Assembly: GCA_003223995.1 (NCBI GenBank)
Contig: QHYA01000174.1
Location: 1-6,243, forward strand
From: Acidobacteriota bacterium
GTDB lineage: Bacteria > Acidobacteriota > Polarisedimenticolia > QHYA01
Reading direction: 5' to 3'
Length of the DNA: 6,243 nucleotides
Shown here: in pieces, positions 1-5,719 of the stretch
How the letters are laid out: each line of letters starts with the position of its first letter
Position numbering within the stretch: position 1 is the stretch's first letter
The notes under the pieces: generated by a model
The model's input: only the letters and a program-made list of their open reading frames with translations
Told to the model about the DNA's origin: nothing
The model's database searches: none
Program-made: the position numbers and the translations under genes

Positions 1-1054
1 CGCCTCGGCCACGCCCGAGAGGTACGAGGCGGCTCTCGGAGCCGTCTGCGCGGACGCCAAGGTGGACGCCGTGATCGCGATCTTCATCTCGCCCGTCATC
101 GTGGACGCCACCGCGATGGCGAGGGCGATCTGCCGGTCGCTGCAGGGATCGCCCAAGACCACGCTGGTGGTCTTCATGAGCAAGGCCGCCTCCGCGGAGG
201 GAGCCGCGATATTGAGAACCGCCGGTCTGCCCGTGTACCTCTATCCGGAGGAGGCCGCGACGGCGCTCGCCGCGATGAACCGGTACAGGCTGCTGCGCGA
301 CAGACCCGCAGGCCGGATCCCTTCCTTCAAGGTGGACGCGGCCGGAGCTGCGAGGGCGCTGGCGGCGCTTGCGGCCAACCGCCGGAAACGCGACGACGGC
401 TCCGAGGGTGGACTGCTCGGGCGCGAGGGGACCGACGATCTGCTGCGGGCCTACGGTTTCCCCCTGGTCCCTTCGAGGCTCGCCCGCACGGCGGCCGAAG
501 CAATCGACTTCAGTCACGAGATCGGCTATCCGGTCGTCCTCAAGGCGCAGTCGTCGCGGATCGTGCACAAGACCGACGTGGGGGGCGTGAAGCTGGATCT
601 TCGCAACAGCGACGAAGTCTGGGCGGCATTCGGAGAGCTGGAGCATCTGCGACGGAGGGCTCCCGACCTGCGGATCCAGGTGCAGAAGATGGTCAAGGGA
701 GGGCGGGAGCTGATCCTGGGAATGGCGCACGACGCTCAGTTCGGCCCGCTTCTGATGCTCGGCCTCGGTGGCATCTACGTGGAGGTCATGCGCGACGTGG
801 CGGTGCGCGTCCACCCCCTGACGGACGCCGGGGCGCGGGAGATGATCCGCTCCCTGCGCGCCTACCCACTGCTGACCGGAGTGCGCGGGGAGCCCGGGGT
901 GGACCTGGCCGTTGTCGAGGATGCGCTGCTGCGTCTGTCTCAGATGGTGGCCGAACTCGACGCGATCCGAGAGATCGATATCAACCCGTTCATCGTCAGC
1001 TCGCGGAGAGAGGACTCCTACGTCGTGGACGCCCGCGTGCGCGTGGAAAACTAG
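1..1054 (+). CDS. ADP-forming acyl/acetyl-CoA synthetase, C-terminal part (5' end outside window)
   Basis: The reading frame is open from base 2 to the TAG at 1052-1054 (350 visible codons) and enters the window from the left, so the GTG at 62 is an internal Val and not a start. Family role: NDP-forming acyl-CoA synthetases interconvert an acyl-CoA, ADP and phosphate with the free acid, ATP and CoA in the cytoplasm, through phosphohistidine intermediates. Visible residues 1-85 match the end of the ligase-CoA (succinyl-CoA-synthetase-like) domain, with the typical VDAVIAIFISP strand. From about residue 125 an ATP-grasp_5 domain runs to the end: LLRAYGFPLVPSRLA, the IGYPVVLKAQS strand, VHKTDVGGV with the conserved His at visible residue 189 (bases 566-568), FGPLLMLGLGGIYVEV, YPLLTGVRG and the closing EIDINPFIV. 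The N-terminal CoA-binding domain and the alpha-type catalytic His must lie upstream. Substrate (acetate, another acid, or a protein-acetyltransferase-fused form) cannot be told from this part. No terminator with a T-run follows. Confidence 0.9.
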   Translation, partial: ASATPERYEAALGAVCADAKVDAVIAIFISPVIVDATAMARAICRSLQGSPKTTLVVFMSKAASAEGAAILRTAGLPVYLYPEEAATALAAMNRYRLLRDRPAGRIPSFKVDAAGAARALAALAANRRKRDDGSEGGLLGREGTDDLLRAYGFPLVPSRLARTAAEAIDFSHEIGYPVVLKAQSSRIVHKTDVGGVKLDLRNSDEVWAAFGELEHLRRRAPDLRIQVQKMVKGGRELILGMAHDAQFGPLLMLGLGGIYVEVMRDVAVRVHPLTDAGAREMIRSLRAYPLLTGVRGEPGVDLAVVEDALLRLSQMVAELDAIREIDINPFIVSSRREDSYVVDARVRVEN

Positions 1055-1126
1055 GCGCCCGCCCCTCCCAGCAGTCAGGTGACGCTGTAACCCTCGCCCT
1101 GGGGTTTCCGCGAACTTCCGACGAAA

Positions 1127-1165
1127 GCGGCCCGGTCGTTCGCGGTCGCGCCCTTGACGGGCCGC
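1127..1165. repeat. GC-rich inverted repeat in the spacer before the ATPase gene
   Basis: GCGGCCCG at 1127-1134 is perfectly mirrored by CGGGCCGC at 1158-1165 across a 23-base loop. It lies about 70 bases after the acyl-CoA synthetase stop and could act as a weak transcription-ending or pausing structure. No T-run follows on the + strand, and an 8-bp G/C-only match is not rare in DNA this GC-rich, so function is unproven. Confidence 0.25.
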
Positions 1166-1175
1166 AAAGAGAGTG

Positions 1176-1210
1176 TTGAGGAATTTAAAGTCATGGCTTA
1201 AAATCCTCAA
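1176..1210. promoter_or_regulatory. AT-rich palindrome directly before the ATPase start codon (operator or translational hairpin)
   Basis: TTGAGGAATTTAA (1176-1188) pairs with TTAAAATCCTCAA (1198-1210) over 13 positions with one mismatch (A1183/A1203), leaving a 9-base loop, AGTCATGGC. The right arm ends one base before the ATG at 1212. The segment is strikingly AT-rich for this window. As DNA it has the shape of a dimeric repressor operator. As RNA it is a stem that hides a Shine-Dalgarno-like GAGGA (1179-1182 with flanking G1178) and shows an ATG in the loop. It resembles the heat-shock CIRCE element only in its 9-base spacing; the arm sequence is different. Function is inferred. Confidence 0.55.
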
Positions 1211-1211
1211 A

Positions 1212-2372
1212 ATGAAGATCGTGCGCAGAGAGCTGGAGACGGAGATCCGCAGGGCCGCGAGGGCCTTCGGGGCTGTGATTCTGACGGGTCCACGGAGGGC
1301 GGGAAAGACGTTCCTTCTTCAGCGAGCGTTCCCGAGAGCGTCATACCACCTGCTCGAGGACCCGGACGTCCTCTCCCGGATAAGGACCGATCCACGAGGG
1401 TGGATCGAGTCGGTCAGCACGCCTGCCATCCTGGACGAGGTGCAAAACGCGCCAGAGCTGTTCGCCTACGTCAGGACGCGCATTGATAGCAGCAAGCGCA
1501 AACGCGGGCAGTGGTTCCTCACCGGCTCGCAGGATCTCTCGCTCATGCAGGGAGTCACTGAATCGATGGCGGGACGTGCCGCGGTCTTCAGCCTCCTGCC
1601 GTTCTCGCAGAGGGAGGTGGGTTCGTGGAGGCTTCCTGTCGGTGGCTTTCCCGAGGCTGCACTGCGGCCGCGCGGCGCGAAGGTCTGGTTCAATTCCTAC
1701 ATTCAGACCTATCTCGAACGCGACGTCAGGTCCCTGCGGGCGGTCAAGGACCTCTCCACCTTTCGCAGGTTTCTCGCAATTCTGGCCAGCCGCCACGGGC
1801 AGATCCTCAACAAGTCTGACCTGGCAGCGCCCTTGGGTGTGTCCGTCCCGACGATCACCGAGTGGGTGGGAGTTCTCGAGACGACGGGACACGTCGCGCT
1901 GGTCCCTCCCTTCTTCGAGAACTTCGGCAAGAGGCTGATCAGGTCGCCGAAGCTCTACTGGCTGGATTCGGGTCTCGTCTGCTTCCTGCTTCGCATCGAA
2001 ACGGAACGCCAGCTCGAGGAGTCGCCGTTCGCTGGGCCGATCTTCGAGGGGTTTCTCGCTTCGGAGATCATCAAGAGTCAGATCAATCGCGGAAGGGCGC
2101 GGGAAATCTACTTTTTCAGAGACGAGCAAGGCCTGGAGGTGGATTTCCTGGTTCCTGCATCAGGAGGGCGGCTTCTGCTCATCGAGGCGAAGTGGTCGAG
2201 AACTGTTTTCCCCGAGATGGCGCGGCCGCTCCTCAGGTTGAAGAGCGCGATGAGAGGGAGGAAAGCGCAGGGGATGATCGTCCACAGGAGGGCTCGCCTC
2301 GCCCCGGATATCAGCGTCGTCGCCCCCGGCGTGAGAGCGCTCCCAGTCGAAGACTTCCTCTCGGGTCTTTAG
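1212..2372 (+). CDS. AAA_14/DUF4143-family ATPase with PD-(D/E)XK-like C-terminus
   Basis: Predicted cytoplasmic P-loop ATPase of 386 aa, a usual length for this class, whose physiological role is not established. From the ATG at 1212: Walker A GPRRAGKT at residues 26-33; Walker B AILDEVQ with D75/E76; sensor-1-like LTGSQ at 103-107; SMAGR at 118-122; LPFSQREV at 129-136; then GGFPE at 144-148, followed by YIQTYLERDV. A winged-helix-like part (about residues 190-230, LNKSDLAAPLGVSVPTITEW) leads into KLYWLDSGL. The C-terminus has FFRDEQGLEVDFLV with D311 and IEAKWS with E325 and K327, plus E279/E285 upstream: a PD-(D/E)XK nuclease-like arrangement typical of DUF4143 proteins. An in-frame GTG at 1173 would add 13 residues read through the palindrome; I prefer 1212 because MKIVRRELE matches where such proteins usually begin, although no Shine-Dalgarno precedes it. 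AT-richer codons (for example ATT GAT AGC AGC AAG) and an unrelated position between housekeeping genes suggest an accessory gene. No antitoxin-like partner ORF is visible. Confidence 0.88.
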   Translation: MKIVRRELETEIRRAARAFGAVILTGPRRAGKTFLLQRAFPRASYHLLEDPDVLSRIRTDPRGWIESVSTPAILDEVQNAPELFAYVRTRIDSSKRKRGQWFLTGSQDLSLMQGVTESMAGRAAVFSLLPFSQREVGSWRLPVGGFPEAALRPRGAKVWFNSYIQTYLERDVRSLRAVKDLSTFRRFLAILASRHGQILNKSDLAAPLGVSVPTITEWVGVLETTGHVALVPPFFENFGKRLIRSPKLYWLDSGLVCFLLRIETERQLEESPFAGPIFEGFLASEIIKSQINRGRAREIYFFRDEQGLEVDFLVPASGGRLLLIEAKWSRTVFPEMARPLLRLKSAMRGRKAQGMIVHRRARLAPDISVVAPGVRALPVEDFLSGL

Positions 2373-2400
2373 AGGAACCGCAGAGCGTGCGCATCGGTCC

Positions 2401-2439
2401 GTTCGCCGGCCGCCTCGGCCGGCTGTTCGCCTGTTCGCC
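2401..2439. repeat. Perfect GC hairpin and GTTCGCC short repeats between ATPase and hslV
   Basis: GCCGGCCG (2405-2412) and CGGCCGGC (2416-2423) form an 8-bp perfect stem with a 3-base loop, CCT. GTTCGCC occurs at 2401-2407, 2425-2431 and 2433-2439; the last two are part of a tandem CTGTTCGC x2 (2423-2438). The hairpin sits about 33 bases after the ATPase stop, where an intrinsic terminator would be expected, but only isolated T pairs follow instead of a T-run. It may end or weaken upstream transcription; this is inference. Confidence 0.4.
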
Positions 2440-2468
2440 TTGACGGCCCCCGGGGTGGATGCTACAAA
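2440..2468 (+). promoter_or_regulatory. Sigma-70-type promoter for hslV (extended -10, likely leaderless)
   Basis: TTGACG at 2440-2445 matches five of six bases of the -35 consensus. After exactly 17 bases comes TACAAA at 2463-2468, matching four of six -10 bases and preceded by TGC, an extended -10 (TGn). Six bases separate the -10 from the A of the hslV ATG at 2475, so transcription would begin at or next to the start codon. This agrees with the lack of a Shine-Dalgarno sequence in front of hslV. No heat-shock CIRCE element is present. The call rests on consensus matching only. Confidence 0.5.
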
Positions 2469-2474
2469 CGATCG

Positions 2475-3005
2475 ATGAAGGTTCGATCCACCACAGTTCT
2501 CTGCGTCAGGCGCGACGGCAAGGTCGCAATGGCCGGCGACGGCCAGGTGACCCTCGACAGGGTCATCGTCAAGCAGGGCGCTCGCAAGATCCGCAAGCTC
2601 GGTGGAGGAAACGTGCTGGCAGGGTTCGCCGGAACCGCCGCGGACGCCTTCGCGCTCTTCACGCGGTTCGAGTCCCGGCTGGAGGAGTTCCGGGGAAATC
2701 TCGAGCGCGCCGCCGTGGAGCTGGTGCGCGACTGGCGGACGGACCGTGCGCTGAGGCGGCTGGAGGCGCTGCTGATCGTCGCCGATGCGCGCCGCTCGTT
2801 CCTGCTGTCGGGAGGAGGGGACCTGATCGAGCCCGACGACGGCCTCATCGCCGTCGGCTCGGGCGGCTCGTGCGCCCTGGCCGCCGCGAGGGCCCTCATG
2901 ACCCACAGCGCCCTTTCCGCCGCGGAGATCGCCCGGGAGGCGATGCGGATCGCCGCGGGGCTGGACATCTACACGAACGACCAGATCGTGTGCGAGGAGC
3001 TCTGA
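2475..3005 (+). CDS. hslV: HslV, peptidase subunit of the HslUV ATP-dependent protease
   Basis: Threonine peptidase that, as a double hexamer capped by HslU, degrades unfolded or regulatory proteins in the cytoplasm. The 176-aa length is normal. N-terminal processing should remove MKVRS and expose Thr6 of STTVLCVRRDG as the nucleophile. Other family marks are AMAGDGQVTL (18-27), the catalytic-site Lys38 in GARKIRKL, GFAGTAADAFALF (50-62), ELVRDWRTDRALRRLEALL (82-100), GSGG with Ser129 (the mature Ser124 equivalent) and IYTN near the C-terminus. The ATG at 2475 is the only start in this frame that leaves a short pro-sequence. It has no Shine-Dalgarno and lies right after a promoter, so leaderless translation is likely. 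The stop TGA overlaps the hslU ATG (TGATG), indicating coupled synthesis. Odd point: the stretch usually read as ICIYTN is LDIYTN here, with Asp replacing a commonly conserved Cys near the metal-binding loop. Confidence 0.97.
   Translation: MKVRSTTVLCVRRDGKVAMAGDGQVTLDRVIVKQGARKIRKLGGGNVLAGFAGTAADAFALFTRFESRLEEFRGNLERAAVELVRDWRTDRALRRLEALLIVADARRSFLLSGGGDLIEPDDGLIAVGSGGSCALAAARALMTHSALSAAEIAREAMRIAAGLDIYTNDQIVCEEL
2994..2999 (+). promoter_or_regulatory. Ribosome binding site that fixes the hslU start
   Basis: GAGGAG inside the last hslV codons sits five bases before the ATG at 3005. The next in-frame ATG, at 3017, would be 17 bases away, so 3005 is the better start. Confidence 0.7.
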
Positions 3006-4405
3006 TGGTCTTTTACATGGCAACCGGAACCGACGAGACCCGGACGGACCCGGCCGGCTTGAGCCCTCGAGAGATCGTCGAGCACCTCGACCGGCACATT
3101 ATCGGTCAGGAGCGCGCGAAGCGGGCCGTGGCCATCGCGATGCGCAATCGCATCCGCCGCCAGAGGCTTCCGCGCGAGATCGCCGAGGAGGTCATACCGA
3201 AGAATATCTTGATGATCGGGCCGACAGGGGTCGGCAAGACGGAGATCGCGAGGCGCCTGGCGAGGCTCGCGGGCTCTCCCTTCTTGAAGGTCGAGGCATC
3301 GAAGTTCACCGAGGTCGGATACGTCGGCAGGGACGTCGAGTCGATGATCCGCGACCTGACGGACGTGGCGGTGGAGATGGTCCGCCAGGAGAAGCGCCAG
3401 CAGGTGAAGGGGAAGGCCGAGGCCCTCGTCGAGGAGCGTCTGCTGAACATCCTGGCGCCGCCCCCTCCGCGGGGATTCGCTCCTCAGGAGTCGTCAGAGG
3501 GGGACCATCAGGAGCCCCCGAGCCGCCTGCGGGAGGCGATGCGGCAGGAGCTGCACGCGGGGCGGCTCGATAATCGCGAGGTGGAGATCGAGGTTCAGCC
3601 GACCGGGACGTTGCCGGCCTTCCAGATCTTCAGCGGGGCGGGGCTGGAGGAGCTGGGCGTCAACCTCAAGGACATGATGCAAGGGCTCTTCGGCGCGGGC
3701 CGGCCGGCGCGCCGGAAGATGCCCGTCTCCGATGCGCGCGAGCATCTGATGCGGGAGGAGCAGGAGAGACTGCTCGACCAGGAAGCGATCGCCAAGGACG
3801 CGGTCCGCCGGGTGGAGGAGGGAGGGATCGTCTTCATCGACGAGCTGGACAAGGTCGCGGGGCGGGAACGGGGAGCGGGACCGGATGTCTCCCGCGAAGG
3901 GGTGCAGCGCGACCTGCTGCCGATCATCGAAGGGACGATCGTCAACAGCAAGTACGGCATGGTCCGCACGGACCACATCCTCTTCATCGCCGCCGGGGCT
4001 TTTCACGTCTCGAAGCCATCGGACCTGATCCCGGAGCTTCAGGGACGGTTTCCCATCCGCGTGGAGCTCGATTCGCTGGGGAAGGAGGAATTCGTGCGGA
4101 TCTTGAAGGAGCCTCGCGGCTCGCTCGTCCGGCAGTACACGGCCCTGCTCGGGACCGAGGGGGTGACCCTTGGCTTCAGCGACGAGGCCATCGAGGAGAT
4201 CGCCCAGTTCGCCGCGCTGGTCAACGAGCGCACGGAGAACATCGGGGCCCGCAGACTGCACACGGTCATGGAGAGGTTGCTCGACGAGATCTCCTTCGAG
4301 GCCTCCGAACGGCGCGGCGAGACCTACACGGTGGACAGGGAGATGGTGAAAGCGGCGCTGGCTGACCTGGTCGAGGACCACGACCTGTCTCGCTACGTGC
4401 TTTAG
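3005..4405 (+). CDS. hslU: HslU, AAA+ unfoldase subunit of the HslUV protease
   Basis: Hexameric ATPase that unfolds substrates and threads them into HslV. The 466 aa compare with about 440-460 for the family. The N-terminal LSPREIVEHLDRHIIGQERA is the usual HslU opening. Walker A GPTGVGKT is at 72-79; the pore loop GYVG at 105-108 follows EASKFTEV; the I-domain spans roughly 120-245, with a proline/acid-rich loop after LNILAPPPP; Walker B VFIDELDK is at 276-283; GRFPIRVEL carries the arginine-finger candidate R348 and R352; sensor 2 GARRL is at 414-418 within the TENIGARRLHTVMERLLDEI stretch. The C-terminal DLSRYVL is the tail that docks into HslV and activates it, so the partnership looks intact. 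The start at 3005 overlaps the hslV stop by one base and has a GAGGAG ribosome site. The same frame stays open upstream to 2459, but that part lies wholly inside hslV and has no HslU similarity. Confidence 0.97.
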   Translation: MVFYMATGTDETRTDPAGLSPREIVEHLDRHIIGQERAKRAVAIAMRNRIRRQRLPREIAEEVIPKNILMIGPTGVGKTEIARRLARLAGSPFLKVEASKFTEVGYVGRDVESMIRDLTDVAVEMVRQEKRQQVKGKAEALVEERLLNILAPPPPRGFAPQESSEGDHQEPPSRLREAMRQELHAGRLDNREVEIEVQPTGTLPAFQIFSGAGLEELGVNLKDMMQGLFGAGRPARRKMPVSDAREHLMREEQERLLDQEAIAKDAVRRVEEGGIVFIDELDKVAGRERGAGPDVSREGVQRDLLPIIEGTIVNSKYGMVRTDHILFIAAGAFHVSKPSDLIPELQGRFPIRVELDSLGKEEFVRILKEPRGSLVRQYTALLGTEGVTLGFSDEAIEEIAQFAALVNERTENIGARRLHTVMERLLDEISFEASERRGETYTVDREMVKAALADLVEDHDLSRYVL

Positions 4406-4416
4406 CCGAAGAACCG

Positions 4417-5682
4417 GTGGGCCTCGGCCGCCTCGCTGGTTGGCTCGTTCTCCCTTTCAGCCTGGTCGCCTGCGAGCTGGTCGCCTGCGGCGTGAAGGGG
4501 CCGCCCAGGCCACCGCCTCCCCGGCAGCCCGAGCCCGCCAGCTCGCTGGAGGTGCGGCAGGAGGGTGATGCGTTGGTCGTGTCGTTCAGGCCTCCCCGGA
4601 AGATGCTCGGCGGCAGCGCTCTCGAGCCCCCCGTGCGATTCCAGATCCTGGCGACCATCGGCGAGAAGGGGGCCGCTGCCGGGGCCGCCGCTACCACCGG
4701 CGCTGCTGCTGTGCCGGCCGGATCGGGCCGCGGCGCGGAAGGGGCAGCCCACGGCGTGGCGGGCACTCCGGCGGCGGCGGGGGCAGCCGGGACGGCTCCT
4801 GTTCAACCGGGAGCCGTTTCGCTCCCTCCCCCCGATCAGGCCCGCGTGGCGGCCGAAGTCATGAGGCTTGCGAGGCGCGTGAAGACCGTCCCGATGGAGG
4901 AGGGCGCGGAACGAGCGGAAGTCCGCCTCACCCGGGATGATTTCCCGGGCACGCGGCTCGAGTCGAGCCATGTCACCATCGGTGTCGCCGTGATCGACGG
5001 GAGAGGCCACCGCGCGCCTCCTCCGGAGGTCCAGGCGATCGAGCCCGTTCCTTCTCCTCCCGCTCCGACCTCTTTCAATGCCGCTGTGACAGCGGAGGGA
5101 GTCAGGCTCACCTGGCAGCCTCCGGACCTCGGCTCCTACCGCCGGACTTCGGAGACCCTGAACCTTGCTCTCTACCGCTGGAAGAGCGGCGAGGCTGCGC
5201 CCTCCCGGCCGTACCGGCTGCTTCCCGCCGACTCTCGCGAGTTCCTGGACAGGGAGGCCTCCGCGGGATCGAGTCTCGATTACGCCTTGCGGCTCCTCGT
5301 TGGCCCCTCGCCGCCGCGTCGGGAGAGCACCACAGCGGGGCCCGTGGAAGTGGCGGTCAAGGATACCTTCCCTCCGGCGGCTCCCAAAGGTCTCGTGGCG
5401 GTCTCCGAGGCGGAGCTGATCCGCCTGTTCTGGTTCCCCTCCGAGGAGCCGGACTTCGCGGGGTATCGCATCTACAGGGGCGAAGGCGATTCCACAGATT
5501 TCCGGCCCTTGACGGACCATCTACTCACGCAGAGCAGCTTCGAGGACCACGACGTCGTGAAGGACCGCAAGTATTCCTACCGGGTGACAGCCGTGGACCG
5601 AGCCGTGCCGCCCAACGAATCCGAACCGTCCGAGACGGTGTCTGCCGTCGCAGGCGCCGCGATGGAGCCTTCCTCGCCGTGA
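4417..5682 (+). CDS. Fibronectin type III lipoprotein with LptM-like mature N-terminus
   Basis: Secreted, lipid-anchored protein of 421 aa, probably facing the periplasm from the inner or outer membrane. A hydrophobic signal (GWLVLPFSLVA) is followed by two lipoboxes in a row, LVAC at 16-19 and LVAC at 21-24. The second gives CGVKGPPRPPPP, the CG-x-KGP plus proline pattern of the LptM/YifL-type lipoprotein attachment family. Three fibronectin-III-like segments follow: about 41-210 (interrupted by an Ala/Gly-rich run at 85-133), 216-316 and 319-412. The third is the clearest (LIRLFWFPSEEPDFAGYRIY, YSYRVTAVD). The start is a GTG 12 bases after the hslU stop with a weak GAAGA ribosome site. The signal has only one basic residue, R5. 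dapF follows after 37 bases; E. coli lptM also directly precedes dapF, which strengthens the comparison. An LptM-like role in LptD/outer-membrane assembly is inference; a generic binding lipoprotein is the alternative. Confidence 0.85.
   Translation: MGLGRLAGWLVLPFSLVACELVACGVKGPPRPPPPRQPEPASSLEVRQEGDALVVSFRPPRKMLGGSALEPPVRFQILATIGEKGAAAGAAATTGAAAVPAGSGRGAEGAAHGVAGTPAAAGAAGTAPVQPGAVSLPPPDQARVAAEVMRLARRVKTVPMEEGAERAEVRLTRDDFPGTRLESSHVTIGVAVIDGRGHRAPPPEVQAIEPVPSPPAPTSFNAAVTAEGVRLTWQPPDLGSYRRTSETLNLALYRWKSGEAAPSRPYRLLPADSREFLDREASAGSSLDYALRLLVGPSPPRRESTTAGPVEVAVKDTFPPAAPKGLVAVSEAELIRLFWFPSEEPDFAGYRIYRGEGDSTDFRPLTDHLLTQSSFEDHDVVKDRKYSYRVTAVDRAVPPNESEPSETVSAVAGAAMEPSSP
4462..4491 (+). repeat. Tandem 15-bp duplication creating two lipoboxes
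   Basis: Bases 4462-4476 and 4477-4491 are adjacent copies that begin with the identical 12-mer CTGGTCGCCTGC and agree at 13 of 15 positions. The unit is in frame (five codons), encoding LVACE then LVACG, so the lipoprotein has two candidate lipidation cysteines, Cys19 and Cys24. Confidence 0.9.
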
Positions 5683-5719
5683 GCGCTTTCTTCTCTTCTT
5701 CCCGCAATGGGCTCTCGGC

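Noticed and set aside
1154..1189. Promoter for the ATPase from TTGACG at 1154 with TTTAAA at 1184 as -10
   Set aside because: The 24-base spacing is too long for a sigma-70 promoter and no -10-like hexamer occurs at 16-18 bases.
1176..1210. CIRCE heat-shock operator
   Set aside because: Only the 9-base spacer agrees; the arms do not resemble TTAGCACTC/GAGTGCTAA, and the site precedes the ATPase and not hslV.
1341..2129. Minus-strand ORF (262 aa) opposite the ATPase gene
   Set aside because: The + strand frame has Walker A, Walker B and PD-(D/E)XK motifs; the reverse frame has none.
1055..2474. Transposon or insertion sequence carrying the ATPase
   Set aside because: No transposase, no terminal inverted repeats at the edges; the flanking 9-mer also occurs elsewhere in the window.
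2459..3004. Upstream extension of the hslU frame to an ATG at 2459
   Set aside because: It overlaps hslV completely, its translation is arginine/glycine-rich with no HslU features, and a good ribosome site supports the start at 3005.
2160..3023. Minus-strand ORF (287 aa) across the ATPase end, spacer and hslV
   Set aside because: It runs antisense through two well-supported genes and shows no recognisable domain.
3494..4381. Minus-strand ORF (295 aa) opposite hslU
   Set aside because: Antisense shadow of a strongly conserved gene with no motif of its own.
4402..5520. Long minus-strand ORF (372 aa) opposite the lipoprotein gene
   Set aside because: Arg/Pro/Gly-rich shadow typical of the antisense of GC-rich coding DNA; the + strand frame has a signal peptide and FN3 motifs.
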